A stretch of 64,000 bases of DNA from NCBI GenBank assembly GCA_023433705.1, contig JAEYUC010000053.1, forward strand, positions 41,259-105,258, given 5' to 3'. The position numbers and the translations under genes were made by a program. This document shows, in pieces, positions 33,218 to 41,106 of this stretch. The notes under the pieces were generated by a model. The model searched no databases and had not been told where the DNA came from. It was given only the letters and a program-made list of their open reading frames with translations. Positions within the stretch are counted from its first letter, which is position 1, and the number at the start of each line of letters is the position of its first letter. This stretch comes from Pseudomonadota bacterium. GTDB taxonomy: Bacteria > Pseudomonadota > Gammaproteobacteria > Steroidobacterales > Steroidobacteraceae.

Positions 33218-34708
33218 CTAGCGCATGTTGACGTCGTCGATCTGCAGCCGGAATTCGCCCTCCGGACCCATCGACATGAAGCCGATGGCGCGAATCCGCC
33301 TTATGTCGGGCACGAAGTCGGCCAGAGGCACCCGCACCTCGCGCCATTCCGCGCCGGCCTCGAACGGGTAGGTGGACGGGATCTGCACGTCGCCGGCGAA
33401 GAACATCACCAGGTACTTCTGGCCATCCCCGCGCGTCTGAAAGGTGAGCTCGGTCCGGCCGGAATAGTCCATTTCACCGGCCATCGGCGGTCCCTCGGGA
33501 AAGAACATCGTTCCCGCCACGGGGTACGCCGACCCCGGCCGGATGGTTCCCGAAATCTCGAGCGCTCCGGCGGACTGCTGCGCGCCGCCTTCGACCACTT
33601 TGATGGCCGCCTTCGAGTTGCCACCCTGGTACTCGTCGCCCGACGCGAGGAAGCCGATGCCGTACGACGCATCGGTCTTGCCGTCGTCGAAGTTCGAGAT
33701 CAGGCCGTCCGATGGGGCGGCCACGCCGGCCTTCACGGCATTTGCGGCGTCACCCGTTGCAGCGGGCGCGTTCGCATCCGCGGAGGCCGGCGCGGCCGCG
33801 GTGACCTTCGAGTTGCCACCCACGACGCCGGCGATCACGAGGCCGATGGCGCCCCACAGCACGGTCATGGTGGCGACGCGACGCAACGCGATCGAGCCAC
33901 TCTTGCGACGCGCGCCGAACAGCCGGAAACCGCCGTTGTTCAGCCTGCGCATCGCGAGCCAGAAGAAGATCACGGTGACTCCGGCCAGTGCCGCGACGTG
34001 GGTCGTGAACGAGCCCGTCGAGGAACCACCGACGGCCGCCAGCGAGATCTGCGAGAGATGGAATGCCGGCCATACCGGAGCGATGTCGACGATGAACTTC
34101 GGCAGCATCTGCATCGGGAACAGGAGGCCGGACAGGAACGCCATCGGGAGGAAGATGAGGTTGACGATGGCGGGCGCGGCCTGGCCCGACACCCACGATC
34201 CGATCGCAAGGCCGATCGCGCAGAAGGGCAGCGTGCCGAGCACGTTGATCGCGAAGATCTTCACGGCCTGGCCGAAGGTCAGCGGCACGTTCGCGACGAA
34301 CACGGCCAGCACCAGCAGCAACCCCGAGATGATCGCGACGAACAACATCGCCATCACCGCGCGCGCGAATAGATAGGAGCCCGCCGGCTGCGGCAGGGCC
34401 TGCCGGAGCGTGAGCAGGCCCTGCTCGCGCTCGATCGCGAGCGACACGCCGAATCCGAACAGCCCGGGGCCCATCGTGCCGAACACGCCGTACGTCGCGA
34501 GCGCGTACTGCGCGAACCCGCCGTCGCCGCGCAGGCTGCCGATCATGATGCCGAACAGGCAGTAGAACATGATCGGGAAGAACAGCGTCGGCACCGAGAA
34601 TGCCGGCGTGCGCAGCGCCTTCAGGAACTCGACGTGCATGTCGCCCAGGTAGGCGCTCCAGGTACGCGAGGCGGACATCGTCGAAACTGCTTCGTAAAGT
34701 GTGTTCAC
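33218..34708 (-). CDS. ABC-2 permease fused to a C-terminal CIA30/CBM-like domain
   Basis: The 496-residue protein joins two parts. Residues about 1-265 form a standard six-span ABC-2 permease (FPIMFYCLFGIMIGSL, REQGLLTLRQALPQPAGSYL, NLIFLPMAFLSGLLFPMQML). After RRKSGSIALRRVATM an extra span (VLWGAIGLVIAGVVGG) leads through an Ala/Asp-rich linker to about 165 residues resembling a CIA30 (NDUFAF1-like) beta-sandwich. That part reads SNFDDGKTDASYGIGFLAS, TFQTRGDGQKYLVMFFAGD, WREVRVPLADFVP and FRLQIDDVNMR. The domain would lie in the periplasm. The GTG at 34708 overlaps the ATPase stop (GTGA); ATG 34678 is an alternative. A permease with this tail is unusual to me. Confidence 0.85.
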   Translation of the reverse strand: MNTLYEAVSTMSASRTWSAYLGDMHVEFLKALRTPAFSVPTLFFPIMFYCLFGIMIGSLRGDGGFAQYALATYGVFGTMGPGLFGFGVSLAIEREQGLLTLRQALPQPAGSYLFARAVMAMLFVAIISGLLLVLAVFVANVPLTFGQAVKIFAINVLGTLPFCAIGLAIGSWVSGQAAPAIVNLIFLPMAFLSGLLFPMQMLPKFIVDIAPVWPAFHLSQISLAAVGGSSTGSFTTHVAALAGVTVIFFWLAMRRLNNGGFRLFGARRKSGSIALRRVATMTVLWGAIGLVIAGVVGGNSKVTAAAPASADANAPAATGDAANAVKAGVAAPSDGLISNFDDGKTDASYGIGFLASGDEYQGGNSKAAIKVVEGGAQQSAGALEISGTIRPGSAYPVAGTMFFPEGPPMAGEMDYSGRTELTFQTRGDGQKYLVMFFAGDVQIPSTYPFEAGAEWREVRVPLADFVPDIRRIRAIGFMSMGPEGEFRLQIDDVNMR

Positions 34709-35607
34709 GACTGGGACTCCCGGTTCGCGGCCGTGATCTCGGAGAAGGCTTCCGCGAGCCCCGCGCGGCGCACCTCGATGTCCTCGAGCGCCGGATCCTC
34801 GCGGAACAGGCGCGCGAGCAGCGGCTCGGCGTCGTTGGTCCAGAGGGTGACGCGATCGCGGTCGGTATCGAGCTGCAGCACTTCCGGCCAGCCGCGGATG
34901 GACTCCGCCGCGATGCGGGTGATGAAACTGACCTGCTTGCGCGACACGTGGCTGCGGATGTCGTCCACCGTGCCGCTGGTCACCTTGCGCCCGCGCACCA
35001 TCACGACGACCCGGTCGGCGAGCGCCTCGGCCTCTTCCAGGTAGTGAGTCGTGAGCACGATGGAGCAACCCTCGTGCTTGAGGTCGCGCACGACCTGCCA
35101 CAGCGCCTCGCGCGCCTGCACGTCGAGACCGACCGTCGGTTCGTCGAGGAACAGCAGTTCGGGACGCCCGACGATGGCGAGCGCGAACTGCACCTGGCGC
35201 TTCTGTCCGCCGGAGAGTTTGCCGTAGCGGCGTTTCGCGAGGCTCTCGAGGGACAGCCGCTTCAGGACCTCGTCCGGTTCGTACGGGGTGGGGTAGTAGC
35301 TCGCGACCTGCGAGATCAGTTCGCGCGGGCTCATGACGGGCGGCAACGCGACTTCCTGCATCATCACGCCGATGCGCCTCCGGCCCTCGATCTCCTGCGG
35401 GTCGTGACCGAAAAGCTGCGCGGTTCCCGCGTCGGCACGCTGCAGGCCTAACAAGATCGAGATCGCGGTGGATTTGCCGGCGCCGTTCGGTCCGAGCAGC
35501 GCGGTCAGCTCACCGCGTTTCGCGGCGAAATCGAAGCCATCGAGCGCGTTGAGTTTGCCGAACGTCTTGCGTGCGCCTTCCAGGCTCGCGAGCGGGGTCT
35601 GCGACAT
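34705..35607 (-). CDS. ABC transporter ATP-binding protein
   Basis: The 300-residue ATPase has Walker A LLGPNGAGKSTA, the signature LSGGQKRQVQFALA, Walker B LLFLDEPTVGLD and switch THYLEEAEALADR, followed by a C-terminal DUF4162-like extension (residues about 225-300). It is of the drug/polysaccharide exporter (CcmA/DrrA-like) type. First gene of a four-gene operon with permease, DesK-like kinase and DesR-like regulator. Confidence 0.95.
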   Translation of the reverse strand: MSQTPLASLEGARKTFGKLNALDGFDFAAKRGELTALLGPNGAGKSTAISILLGLQRADAGTAQLFGHDPQEIEGRRRIGVMMQEVALPPVMSPRELISQVASYYPTPYEPDEVLKRLSLESLAKRRYGKLSGGQKRQVQFALAIVGRPELLFLDEPTVGLDVQAREALWQVVRDLKHEGCSIVLTTHYLEEAEALADRVVVMVRGRKVTSGTVDDIRSHVSRKQVSFITRIAAESIRGWPEVLQLDTDRDRVTLWTNDAEPLLARLFREDPALEDIEVRRAGLAEAFSEITAANRESQS

Positions 35608-35704
35608 GGGGTCCTCCAGTAGGTGGAAGCATGACGCGAGGCCGCGGATTCTTTCAGTCGAACTCGTCAGCCCCCGGTGCTGACAACTGTCATGTCCCGG
35701 CTCG

Positions 35705-36772
35705 TCACGATTTTCCCGGCGCGGGCGCCCGTGGCGGGTGGACGGGCGTTTCCAGCCGCATCGAGGCGGCCAGCTCGTCCCGGCCCGTGCTCTCGGCGAA
35801 TTCGGCCAATGTGCGCAGGTCGATCGCGGAATCCATCGTGAATTGCGCGGAATGCCCGCGCAGCCGCTCGAAGACCGCGAGCGCCGCGTCGGGGCGGCCG
35901 AAGCGCAGCAGGTGGCGGATCAACGTGCTGCCGATCGTGTCGACCGCGGCGGGATTCTCCCAGCGCAGGACCTGTTCGGCGGCGTGGTATGCATCGCGAC
36001 AGACGTGTTCCGCGTCGAGATCCTTGAGCCAATCGGCGAGAGGTGCGGTCGCGTCCACCTGGCGGCCATGCCGCGCCAGTTGAAAGACCTCGTCCATCAT
36101 GCGCGCGCGAAGCTTGATGCGTTCGCTCTCCGCGCGTTCCGCGGTGCGCTCCGGGCTGTTGGAGGCCTGGTAGCCGAGCTGCCGGCGCCGCAGGTACATG
36201 GCGCCGCCGATGAGTGCGAAGAACGACAGCTCGCACAGCAGCTGCACCGCATGCACGAGGATGCGCCACAGCCCTGTGCTCGCGACGAACCAGCCGATGG
36301 CCGCATACACGACCATCGCCACGAGCAGCGCGAGATACAGGGGGCCGAGTCCACGGATCACGCGGAACAGCGTCACCGGATTTACGGCTTCGTAGAATTT
36401 TTCGCCGAATCCGAGCACCGCGATCGAAGCCGGCAGCAGCGCCAGCAGGAAAAGCCCGAGCGCGATGCCCGCCTTTCCGCCGATCCACATGCAGAACGTC
36501 GTTCCGATCGTGACGATCGCGAGCTGGACCCACGGCCGCACTTCGAAAGGACTCAGCATTTCCTGCGACATCACGGGTGCTTCCGTATTTCCCTCGGAAA
36601 CGTGATCGAGCAGCACGTAGCAGTATTTCAGGATCCAGATCTGTATGAGCACCTTGCCGACCGTGCCGAAGATCAGGTGCAGATCGAGCACGGACAACAG
36701 GATCGAGAAAATCGCGACGAGCAGCAGGGTCGTCGCCTGGAATGGAACCAGCAGGACGCGCATGTAGTCCAT
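35705..36772 (-). CDS. Membrane protein with C-terminal helical repeat region, function unknown
   Basis: The 355-residue protein has about five to six membrane spans in residues 1-195 (LLLVAIFSILLSVLDLHLIF, GLFLLALLPASIAVLGF, LLVAMVVYAAIGWFV). It continues as a soluble, Arg/Ala-rich helical part with TPR-like spacing (HVCRDAYHAAEQVLRW, RFGRPDAALAVFERLRG). The N-terminal half recalls DUF4013-type membrane proteins but I cannot assign it firmly. ATG 36772 lies 9 bp from palindrome E3, with no evident SD; ATG 36763 is an alternative. Confidence 0.7.
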   Translation of the reverse strand: MDYMRVLLVPFQATTLLLVAIFSILLSVLDLHLIFGTVGKVLIQIWILKYCYVLLDHVSEGNTEAPVMSQEMLSPFEVRPWVQLAIVTIGTTFCMWIGGKAGIALGLFLLALLPASIAVLGFGEKFYEAVNPVTLFRVIRGLGPLYLALLVAMVVYAAIGWFVASTGLWRILVHAVQLLCELSFFALIGGAMYLRRRQLGYQASNSPERTAERAESERIKLRARMMDEVFQLARHGRQVDATAPLADWLKDLDAEHVCRDAYHAAEQVLRWENPAAVDTIGSTLIRHLLRFGRPDAALAVFERLRGHSAQFTMDSAIDLRTLAEFAESTGRDELAASMRLETPVHPPRAPAPGKS

Positions 36773-36780
36773 AATGGCCG

Positions 36781-36836
36781 CCGGGACAGATTTATTTAGC
36801 GACGATTATTATCGTCAATAAATAAATCTGTCCCGG
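36781..36836. repeat. Palindromic element E3 (GGGACAG ends)
   Basis: CCGGGACAGATTTATTTA (36781-36798) and its exact reverse complement (36819-36836) flank an inner hairpin GACGAT-TATT-ATCGTC with a 2-nt mismatch between. The 56-bp cruciform lies in the divergent gap between a membrane gene and the GMC oxidoreductase. It is strikingly AT-rich against its surroundings. A half copy lies at 39151-39176. Confidence 0.88.
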
Positions 36837-36865
36837 ATTTTCTTCTGCGGGGGCAACGGTAGAGC

Positions 36866-38551
36866 ATGGAATCGAATTCTTTTGATGCGATCGTCGTCGG
36901 CACGGGAATCAGCGGCGGTTGGGCCGCCAAGGAACTGACGGAGAAGGGACTCAAGACCCTGGTGCTCGATCGCGGCCGCATGGTCCGGCACGGGGAATAC
37001 CCCACCGCGATGAAGAACCCGTGGGAGCTGCCGTACGGCAATCGCATCACGCAGGAAACGCGCCGCCGCAAGCCGGTCTGGTCGCGCACCAACTACCCGA
37101 CACCCGCGAACGAACACTGGTTCGTCGACGACATCGACAATCCTTATGTCGAAACGAGCGGTTTCGACTGGCTGCGCGGCTGGCACGTCGGTGGCCGCTC
37201 GCTCATGTGGGCGCGCCAGAGCTACCGGCTGAGTCCGCTCGATCTCGAATCGAACGCGAAGGAGGGCATCGCGATTCCGTGGCCCGTGAGCTACGAGGAA
37301 ATCGCGCCCTGGTACGACAAGGTGGAGACCTTCGCGGGCATCAGCGGCAGCATCGAAGGTCTGCCGCAATTGCCCGATGGCAAGTTCCTGCCGCCCCACG
37401 AGCTCAACTGCGTCGAACAGGAATTCAAGCACAAGCTGGACCAGAAGCTCGGCCGCAAGCTCATCATCGGCCGTTGCGCGAATCTCACCGGGCCGCTCAC
37501 GCACAACGAAAGTCCGCAGCGCGCGACCTGCCAGGCTCGCAACATGTGCATCCGCGGATGTCCGTACGGCGCGTACTTCAGCTCGGTGTCCGCGACGCTG
37601 CCCTCGGCCGAGCGCACCGGCAACATGACGCTGCTCGCCAACAAGATCGTCTACGAAGTCATCTACGACAACGACAAGGGCAAGGCGACCGGCGTACGCG
37701 TGCTCGATGCGGAGACAGGCCAGCAGACCGACTACTTCGCGAAGGTCGTCTTCCTGTGCGCGTCCGCGCTTGGCTCCGCGTACATCATGTTGAATTCGAC
37801 CTCGAGCCGTTTCCCGAACGGCTTCGGCAACGACTCGGGCGAGCTCGGCCACAACATCATGGACCACAACAAGCCGGGCGGCGCGAGCGCGCTCGTCGAA
37901 GGGCATCTCGACGTCGCGTATACGGGACGCCGGCCCAACGGGTTCTACATTCCGCGTTATCGCAACGTCGGCAAGGACAAACGAGATTACCTGCGCGGCT
38001 TCGGCTACCAGGGCCGCGCGTCGCGCTCCACGTTCTCGCGCTTCAACGACAGCGCGCTGATCGGCGAGGAGCTCAAGCAGGCCGTGCGCGAACCGGGGCC
38101 ATGGACCATCGGCATGACGGCGTTCGGCGAGATCCTGCCGTATCACGAGAATCACGCAAAACTGGATCGCACGAAGAAGGACAAACACGGACTTCCGTTG
38201 CTCGCCATCGATGCCGTCGTGCGCGACAACGAGCGCAAGATGCAGGAGGACATGCGCAACGACGCGGGCGAGATGCTCGAGGCGGCCGGTTTCAAGAACG
38301 TCACGGTGCGCAGCGACAATTACAACGTCGGCAACAGCATCCACGAGATGGGCACGGCGCGCATGGGCGCGGACCCGAAGAAATCCGTGCTGAACAAGTA
38401 CAACCAGGTGCATGCCTGCAAGAACGTGTTCGTGACCGACGGTTCGTTCATGGTGTCCTCGGGCTGCCAGAATCCGTCGCTCTCGTACATGGCTTTCACG
38501 GCGCGCGCGGTCGATCACGCGGTGTCGGAACTCAAGAAGGGCAATCTATGA
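36866..38551 (+). CDS. GMC-family FAD-dependent oxidoreductase
   Basis: The 561-residue flavoprotein has the Rossmann motif IVVGTGISGGWAAKEL at residues about 9-24 and GMC blocks GWHVGGRSLMWARQSYRLSP and KVVFLCASALGSAYIML. SIHEMGTARMG carries the presumed catalytic His, and VFVTDGSFMVSSGCQNPSLS follows. A Cys-rich insert (CQARNMCIRGCPYGAYF) resembles membrane-bound gluconate and sugar dehydrogenases. There is no signal peptide; export may occur with the Tat-type partner subunit encoded next. The stop overlaps that gene's ATG (ATGA). Likely substrate is a sugar or polyol. Confidence 0.92.
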   Translation: MESNSFDAIVVGTGISGGWAAKELTEKGLKTLVLDRGRMVRHGEYPTAMKNPWELPYGNRITQETRRRKPVWSRTNYPTPANEHWFVDDIDNPYVETSGFDWLRGWHVGGRSLMWARQSYRLSPLDLESNAKEGIAIPWPVSYEEIAPWYDKVETFAGISGSIEGLPQLPDGKFLPPHELNCVEQEFKHKLDQKLGRKLIIGRCANLTGPLTHNESPQRATCQARNMCIRGCPYGAYFSSVSATLPSAERTGNMTLLANKIVYEVIYDNDKGKATGVRVLDAETGQQTDYFAKVVFLCASALGSAYIMLNSTSSRFPNGFGNDSGELGHNIMDHNKPGGASALVEGHLDVAYTGRRPNGFYIPRYRNVGKDKRDYLRGFGYQGRASRSTFSRFNDSALIGEELKQAVREPGPWTIGMTAFGEILPYHENHAKLDRTKKDKHGLPLLAIDAVVRDNERKMQEDMRNDAGEMLEAAGFKNVTVRSDNYNVGNSIHEMGTARMGADPKKSVLNKYNQVHACKNVFVTDGSFMVSSGCQNPSLSYMAFTARAVDHAVSELKKGNL

Positions 38552-39144
38552 ACGAGTCACCCGAATTGTTGAAACGACGTGAGATCCTGCGGCGCGCGGC
38601 ATTGCTGCTGGGCGGCGCCGTATCGGCGCCCGCGGCGCTCGCGATCCTGCAAGGCTGCTCCGCCAGGGAGTCGGCGCCGGGCACGGCGGCCTTCGTGCCG
38701 AAGGTCCTGAGTGCGGATCATTACGCGCTCGTGTCCGAGATCGCGGAGATCATGATCCCGAAGACCGACACCAGTGGCGCGAAGGACGCCGGCGTTCCGG
38801 CTTTCATCGACGAAGTGCTGGGCGCCGTGTACGACCAGGAGGCGCGGCGGCGATTCTCGGCCGGCGCCACGGAGTTCCTGGTGGAGGCCGAGAAGCAGGG
38901 CGGCAAACCCTTCCTCGGGCAGGAGCCGGAGGCCCGCGCCGCGTTCGTGAAGCAATCGCTCGAACGCGCGCTCGAGGCCGACGCGCCCAAGCCCTTCATT
39001 CTCATGACCCGCGAGCTGACCTTGCTTGGGTTTTATACTTCCGAGCCGGGAATCACGGAAAACATGGAATACGAGGCCGTACCGGGCGCCTTCCACGGCT
39101 GCGTCCCCGTGTCCCAGATGAAAAAACCCGTCTACTGGGAATAG
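38548..39144 (+). CDS. Gluconate 2-dehydrogenase subunit 3-like protein
   Basis: The 198-residue protein starts with a twin-arginine-type leader (KRREILRRAALLLGGAV) that ends AILQGCSA, a possible lipobox. The mature part matches the gluconate_2-dh3 family: HYALVSEIAEIMIPKTDTSG, AKDAGVPAFIDEVL and TLLGFYTSEPG. Such subunits help export and mature GMC dehydrogenases by a Tat piggyback route. It is translationally coupled to the GMC gene. A half copy of palindrome E3 begins 7 bp after its stop. Confidence 0.92.
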   Translation: MNESPELLKRREILRRAALLLGGAVSAPAALAILQGCSARESAPGTAAFVPKVLSADHYALVSEIAEIMIPKTDTSGAKDAGVPAFIDEVLGAVYDQEARRRFSAGATEFLVEAEKQGGKPFLGQEPEARAAFVKQSLERALEADAPKPFILMTRELTLLGFYTSEPGITENMEYEAVPGAFHGCVPVSQMKKPVYWE

Positions 39145-39150
39145 CGAAAT

Positions 39151-39176
39151 CGGGGACAGATTTATTTATCGACGAT
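39151..39176 (+). repeat. Half copy of element E3
   Basis: CGGGGACAGATTTATTTATC followed by GACGAT repeats the left half of E3 (36781-36806) with two differences and in the same orientation. The right half is missing. E3 and this copy bracket the GMC dehydrogenase operon as direct repeats about 2.3 kb apart. Confidence 0.85.
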
Positions 39177-39248
39177 GAAGGGCGCGCCGCGGCCCATCAG
39201 GTATTTCGGAATTCTTCCGCAAGGAAGCGATCACGAGGGAGGTCGCTC

Positions 39249-39806
39249 ATGAGAGTCCTTTACGGTGTCGTCGTCGCGTTCCTGTCAGCGGTAAGTGCCT
39301 CCGCGCAGGACGACGTCGACCTGGCCAGCAAGATGATCAATCAGAAGACTAACGGCACGTGGTACTTCCAGCCGGATAAACCCAAGGCGAAACACATCAA
39401 GGCGGAAGTGCCCGGCGAATACGCATTCCGCGTGAAGGCCAACAAAGGCCGCAATCCCTGGGACGCGCAGGCGAACTCGCCGATCGACGGATCCATCAAC
39501 GAAGGCGACGTGATCATGCTGATGTACTACGCACGCGCGGAGCAACCCGCCGACGGCGGCAGCGCGCTCGCGGCGCGCATCCAGATGACCGCTCCGCCAT
39601 GGAGCCAGGTGCTCGAATTCACCGCTCCGATCAGCGGCGAGTGGAAGAGCTACTGCGCGTTTCGCGTGGCCAACATGTCGCTGCCCAAGAGCAGCGTCTC
39701 GATCCACCTCGCCACGGCCGAGCAGGTCATCGACCTCGGCCCGGTGTTCGTGTTCAACTTCGGCAAGGACTACGACCCCTCCAAGTTGTCATTCTGCAAT
39801 GGCTAA
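39249..39806 (+). CDS. Exported jelly-roll (carbohydrate-binding-like) protein
   Basis: The 185-residue protein has a signal peptide (MRVLYGVVVAFLSAVSASAQ). The mature part has a beta-rich pattern similar to CBM4/9-type jelly rolls: GTWYFQPDKPKAKHIKAEVP, GDVIMLMYYARAEQPADGG, WSQVLEFTAPISGEWKSYCA and VIDLGPVFVFNFG. No catalytic motif is visible. It may bind a polysaccharide. A clear GAGGGAGGTCGCTC region supplies the SD. Its stop overlaps the next gene by 8 nt. Confidence 0.72.
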   Translation: MRVLYGVVVAFLSAVSASAQDDVDLASKMINQKTNGTWYFQPDKPKAKHIKAEVPGEYAFRVKANKGRNPWDAQANSPIDGSINEGDVIMLMYYARAEQPADGGSALAARIQMTAPPWSQVLEFTAPISGEWKSYCAFRVANMSLPKSSVSIHLATAEQVIDLGPVFVFNFGKDYDPSKLSFCNG

Positions 39807-40599
39807 ATCCCGCACCATTCCCCAGGCGGTACGCGAGCTCTGTCTCGCGTTCCCCGGAGTCGAGGAATTCGAGTCGCACGGCTCGCCCAACTTCCGCGCG
39901 CGCGACGGAGCGCGCAAGGGCAAGATCTTCGCCGTGTTCGCGCTCAATCATCACGGGGACGGGCGAGTCGCCCTGTGGCTCGCGACGCCGCCGCTCGAAC
40001 AGTCGCGGCTGATCGCCTCGGCGCCGAAGGCGATCTTCAAACCACAGTACGTCGGGCCGTCCGGGTGGATAGGCGTCGAGCTCAATCGCGGTTTCTCGTG
40101 GAAACGCGTGATCGAGCTCGTGCACATGGCCTACGTCGCGAACTCGCCGCCGAAACTCGTCGCGCTCGTCCCGAAGCCGCCCGTCGTGGCCGCGCCGACG
40201 CGCCGCATGAAGCCCGCGGAGATCGATCGCATGAAGACGCCGGGCGCGTTGAAGGCGCTCGCGCGGATGCGGCGCATCTGCGGCGCGCTTCCCGAGACGA
40301 GTGAGGCGCTGCAGTTCGGCATGCCGGTATGGCGCGTGGGCAAACGCGGCTTCGCCCTGTTGTACGACTATGGTCAGGGACTCACCGCATCGGTGTGGGT
40401 GGGCATCGAGCGCCAGGGTCCGCTCGAGATGGATCCGCGGATGTCAGTGCCCGCTTACATGGGCCACAACGGCTGGATCGCGATGGAAGTCGCGCGTCTT
40501 TCCGACCGCGAACTCTCCGACTTCGTGATTGAAAGTTATCGACATTTCGCTTCGCGTCGCGCGGTCGCGAAGCTCGACGCCAAATCCCGGGTCGCTTGA
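39799..40599 (+). CDS. Tandem MmcQ/YjbR-domain protein
   Basis: The 266-residue protein contains two YjbR-like (CyaY-fold) domains. The first (about 5-115) has REL-CLAFPGVEEFESHGSPNFR-type sequence, PKAIFKPQYVGPSGWIGVEL and RVIELVHMAYV. The second (about 145-255) has CGALPETSEALQFGMPVWRV, YMGHNGWIAMEV and LSDFVIESYRHFA. Single-domain members are DNA-binding-like proteins of unknown role. Tandem duplication inside one chain is the notable feature. It overlaps the preceding gene by 8 nt. Confidence 0.83.
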   Translation: MAKSRTIPQAVRELCLAFPGVEEFESHGSPNFRARDGARKGKIFAVFALNHHGDGRVALWLATPPLEQSRLIASAPKAIFKPQYVGPSGWIGVELNRGFSWKRVIELVHMAYVANSPPKLVALVPKPPVVAAPTRRMKPAEIDRMKTPGALKALARMRRICGALPETSEALQFGMPVWRVGKRGFALLYDYGQGLTASVWVGIERQGPLEMDPRMSVPAYMGHNGWIAMEVARLSDRELSDFVIESYRHFASRRAVAKLDAKSRVA

Positions 40600-40746
40600 C
40601 CCCCACCACTGTTGCGCGTTTGTTACGTCCCCTAATGGCGTCATCTTGAATCCTGGCGCCACCAGGAGGATGTTCGCGCTCACATAGGGTGGCGGAGCGC
40701 GCAAAACGCCCGTCGATGCACAACAAGCCAAGGAAGGGGTCAGTCA

Positions 40747-40860
40747 ATGATGGTGGACAAGAGGGTGGTGAGGCAGCGTCTTGCGTGTGTTTTGTTAGCG
40801 GTCGCATCCGGGGCCGTCACGCTGGTAGTGGTGCACTTGTCGTCGATCGTCTCGCTGTAG
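40747..40860 (+). CDS. 37-residue hydrophobic small protein
   Basis: Tandem ATGs (40747, 40750) follow a strong AAGGAAGGGG Shine-Dalgarno. The frame encodes MMVDKRVVRQRLACVLLAVA plus SGAVTLVVVHLSSIVSL: a basic N-terminus and one hydrophobic span. A GC-rich hairpin with T-rich tail follows 19 bp after the stop, so an independent small transcription unit is plausible. No family is recognised. The 147-bp gap before it has no other clear feature. Confidence 0.55.
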   Translation: MMVDKRVVRQRLACVLLAVASGAVTLVVVHLSSIVSL

Positions 40861-40878
40861 CAGGACGCGCAGCGAGGC

Positions 40879-40920
40879 CGGGGCCGCGGTCCAAAGGATG
40901 GGACCCGCGGCCCTTTCTCT
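40879..40920 (+). terminator. GC-rich hairpin terminator
   Basis: GGGCCGCGGTCC pairs with GGACCCGCGGCCC (one bulged C) around AAAGGATG, followed by TTTCTCT. It lies between the 37-residue ORF and the convergent VOC fragment and could serve the plus-strand transcript. Confidence 0.7.
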
Positions 40921-40944
40921 ATCTTCTGGCTTTCCCTGGGCACG

Positions 40945-41106
40945 TCACTCGTACGTGCCGCTTTTCCCGAACGCGATGGCCGCCGCGCCGGACAGCTCGG
41001 CGACGTCGTCGTCGAGAGTGCGCGTGTGGGTGAGCCCGAGCGCGGCCGTGTAGAAGCGGATCGCCGCTTCCAGGTCCGGCACGTCGATGTTGACGATGAT
41101 CTTCAC
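40945..41106 (-). CDS. Truncated glyoxalase/VOC-superfamily protein (53 residues)
   Basis: A GTG overlapping the stop of the upstream glycoside hydrolase (GTGA) opens a 53-residue frame beginning MKIIVNIDVPDLEAAIRFYT, then AALGL. This is the first strand-helix of a VOC module, followed by LSGAAAIAFGKSGTYE and TGA. VOC proteins usually have two such modules (about 120 residues), so this is half-size. It may be a degraded gene or a single-module VOC protein acting as a dimer. A terminator hairpin lies just beyond. Confidence 0.6.
   Translation of the reverse strand: MKIIVNIDVPDLEAAIRFYTAALGLTHTRTLDDDVAELSGAAAIAFGKSGTYE

Noticed and set aside
33218..35101. Longer 627-codon frame for the ABC-2 permease starting at 35101
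   Set aside because: The extra N-terminal part is antisense-type sequence overlapping the ATPase gene; the GTGA overlap at 34708 gives a sound start.
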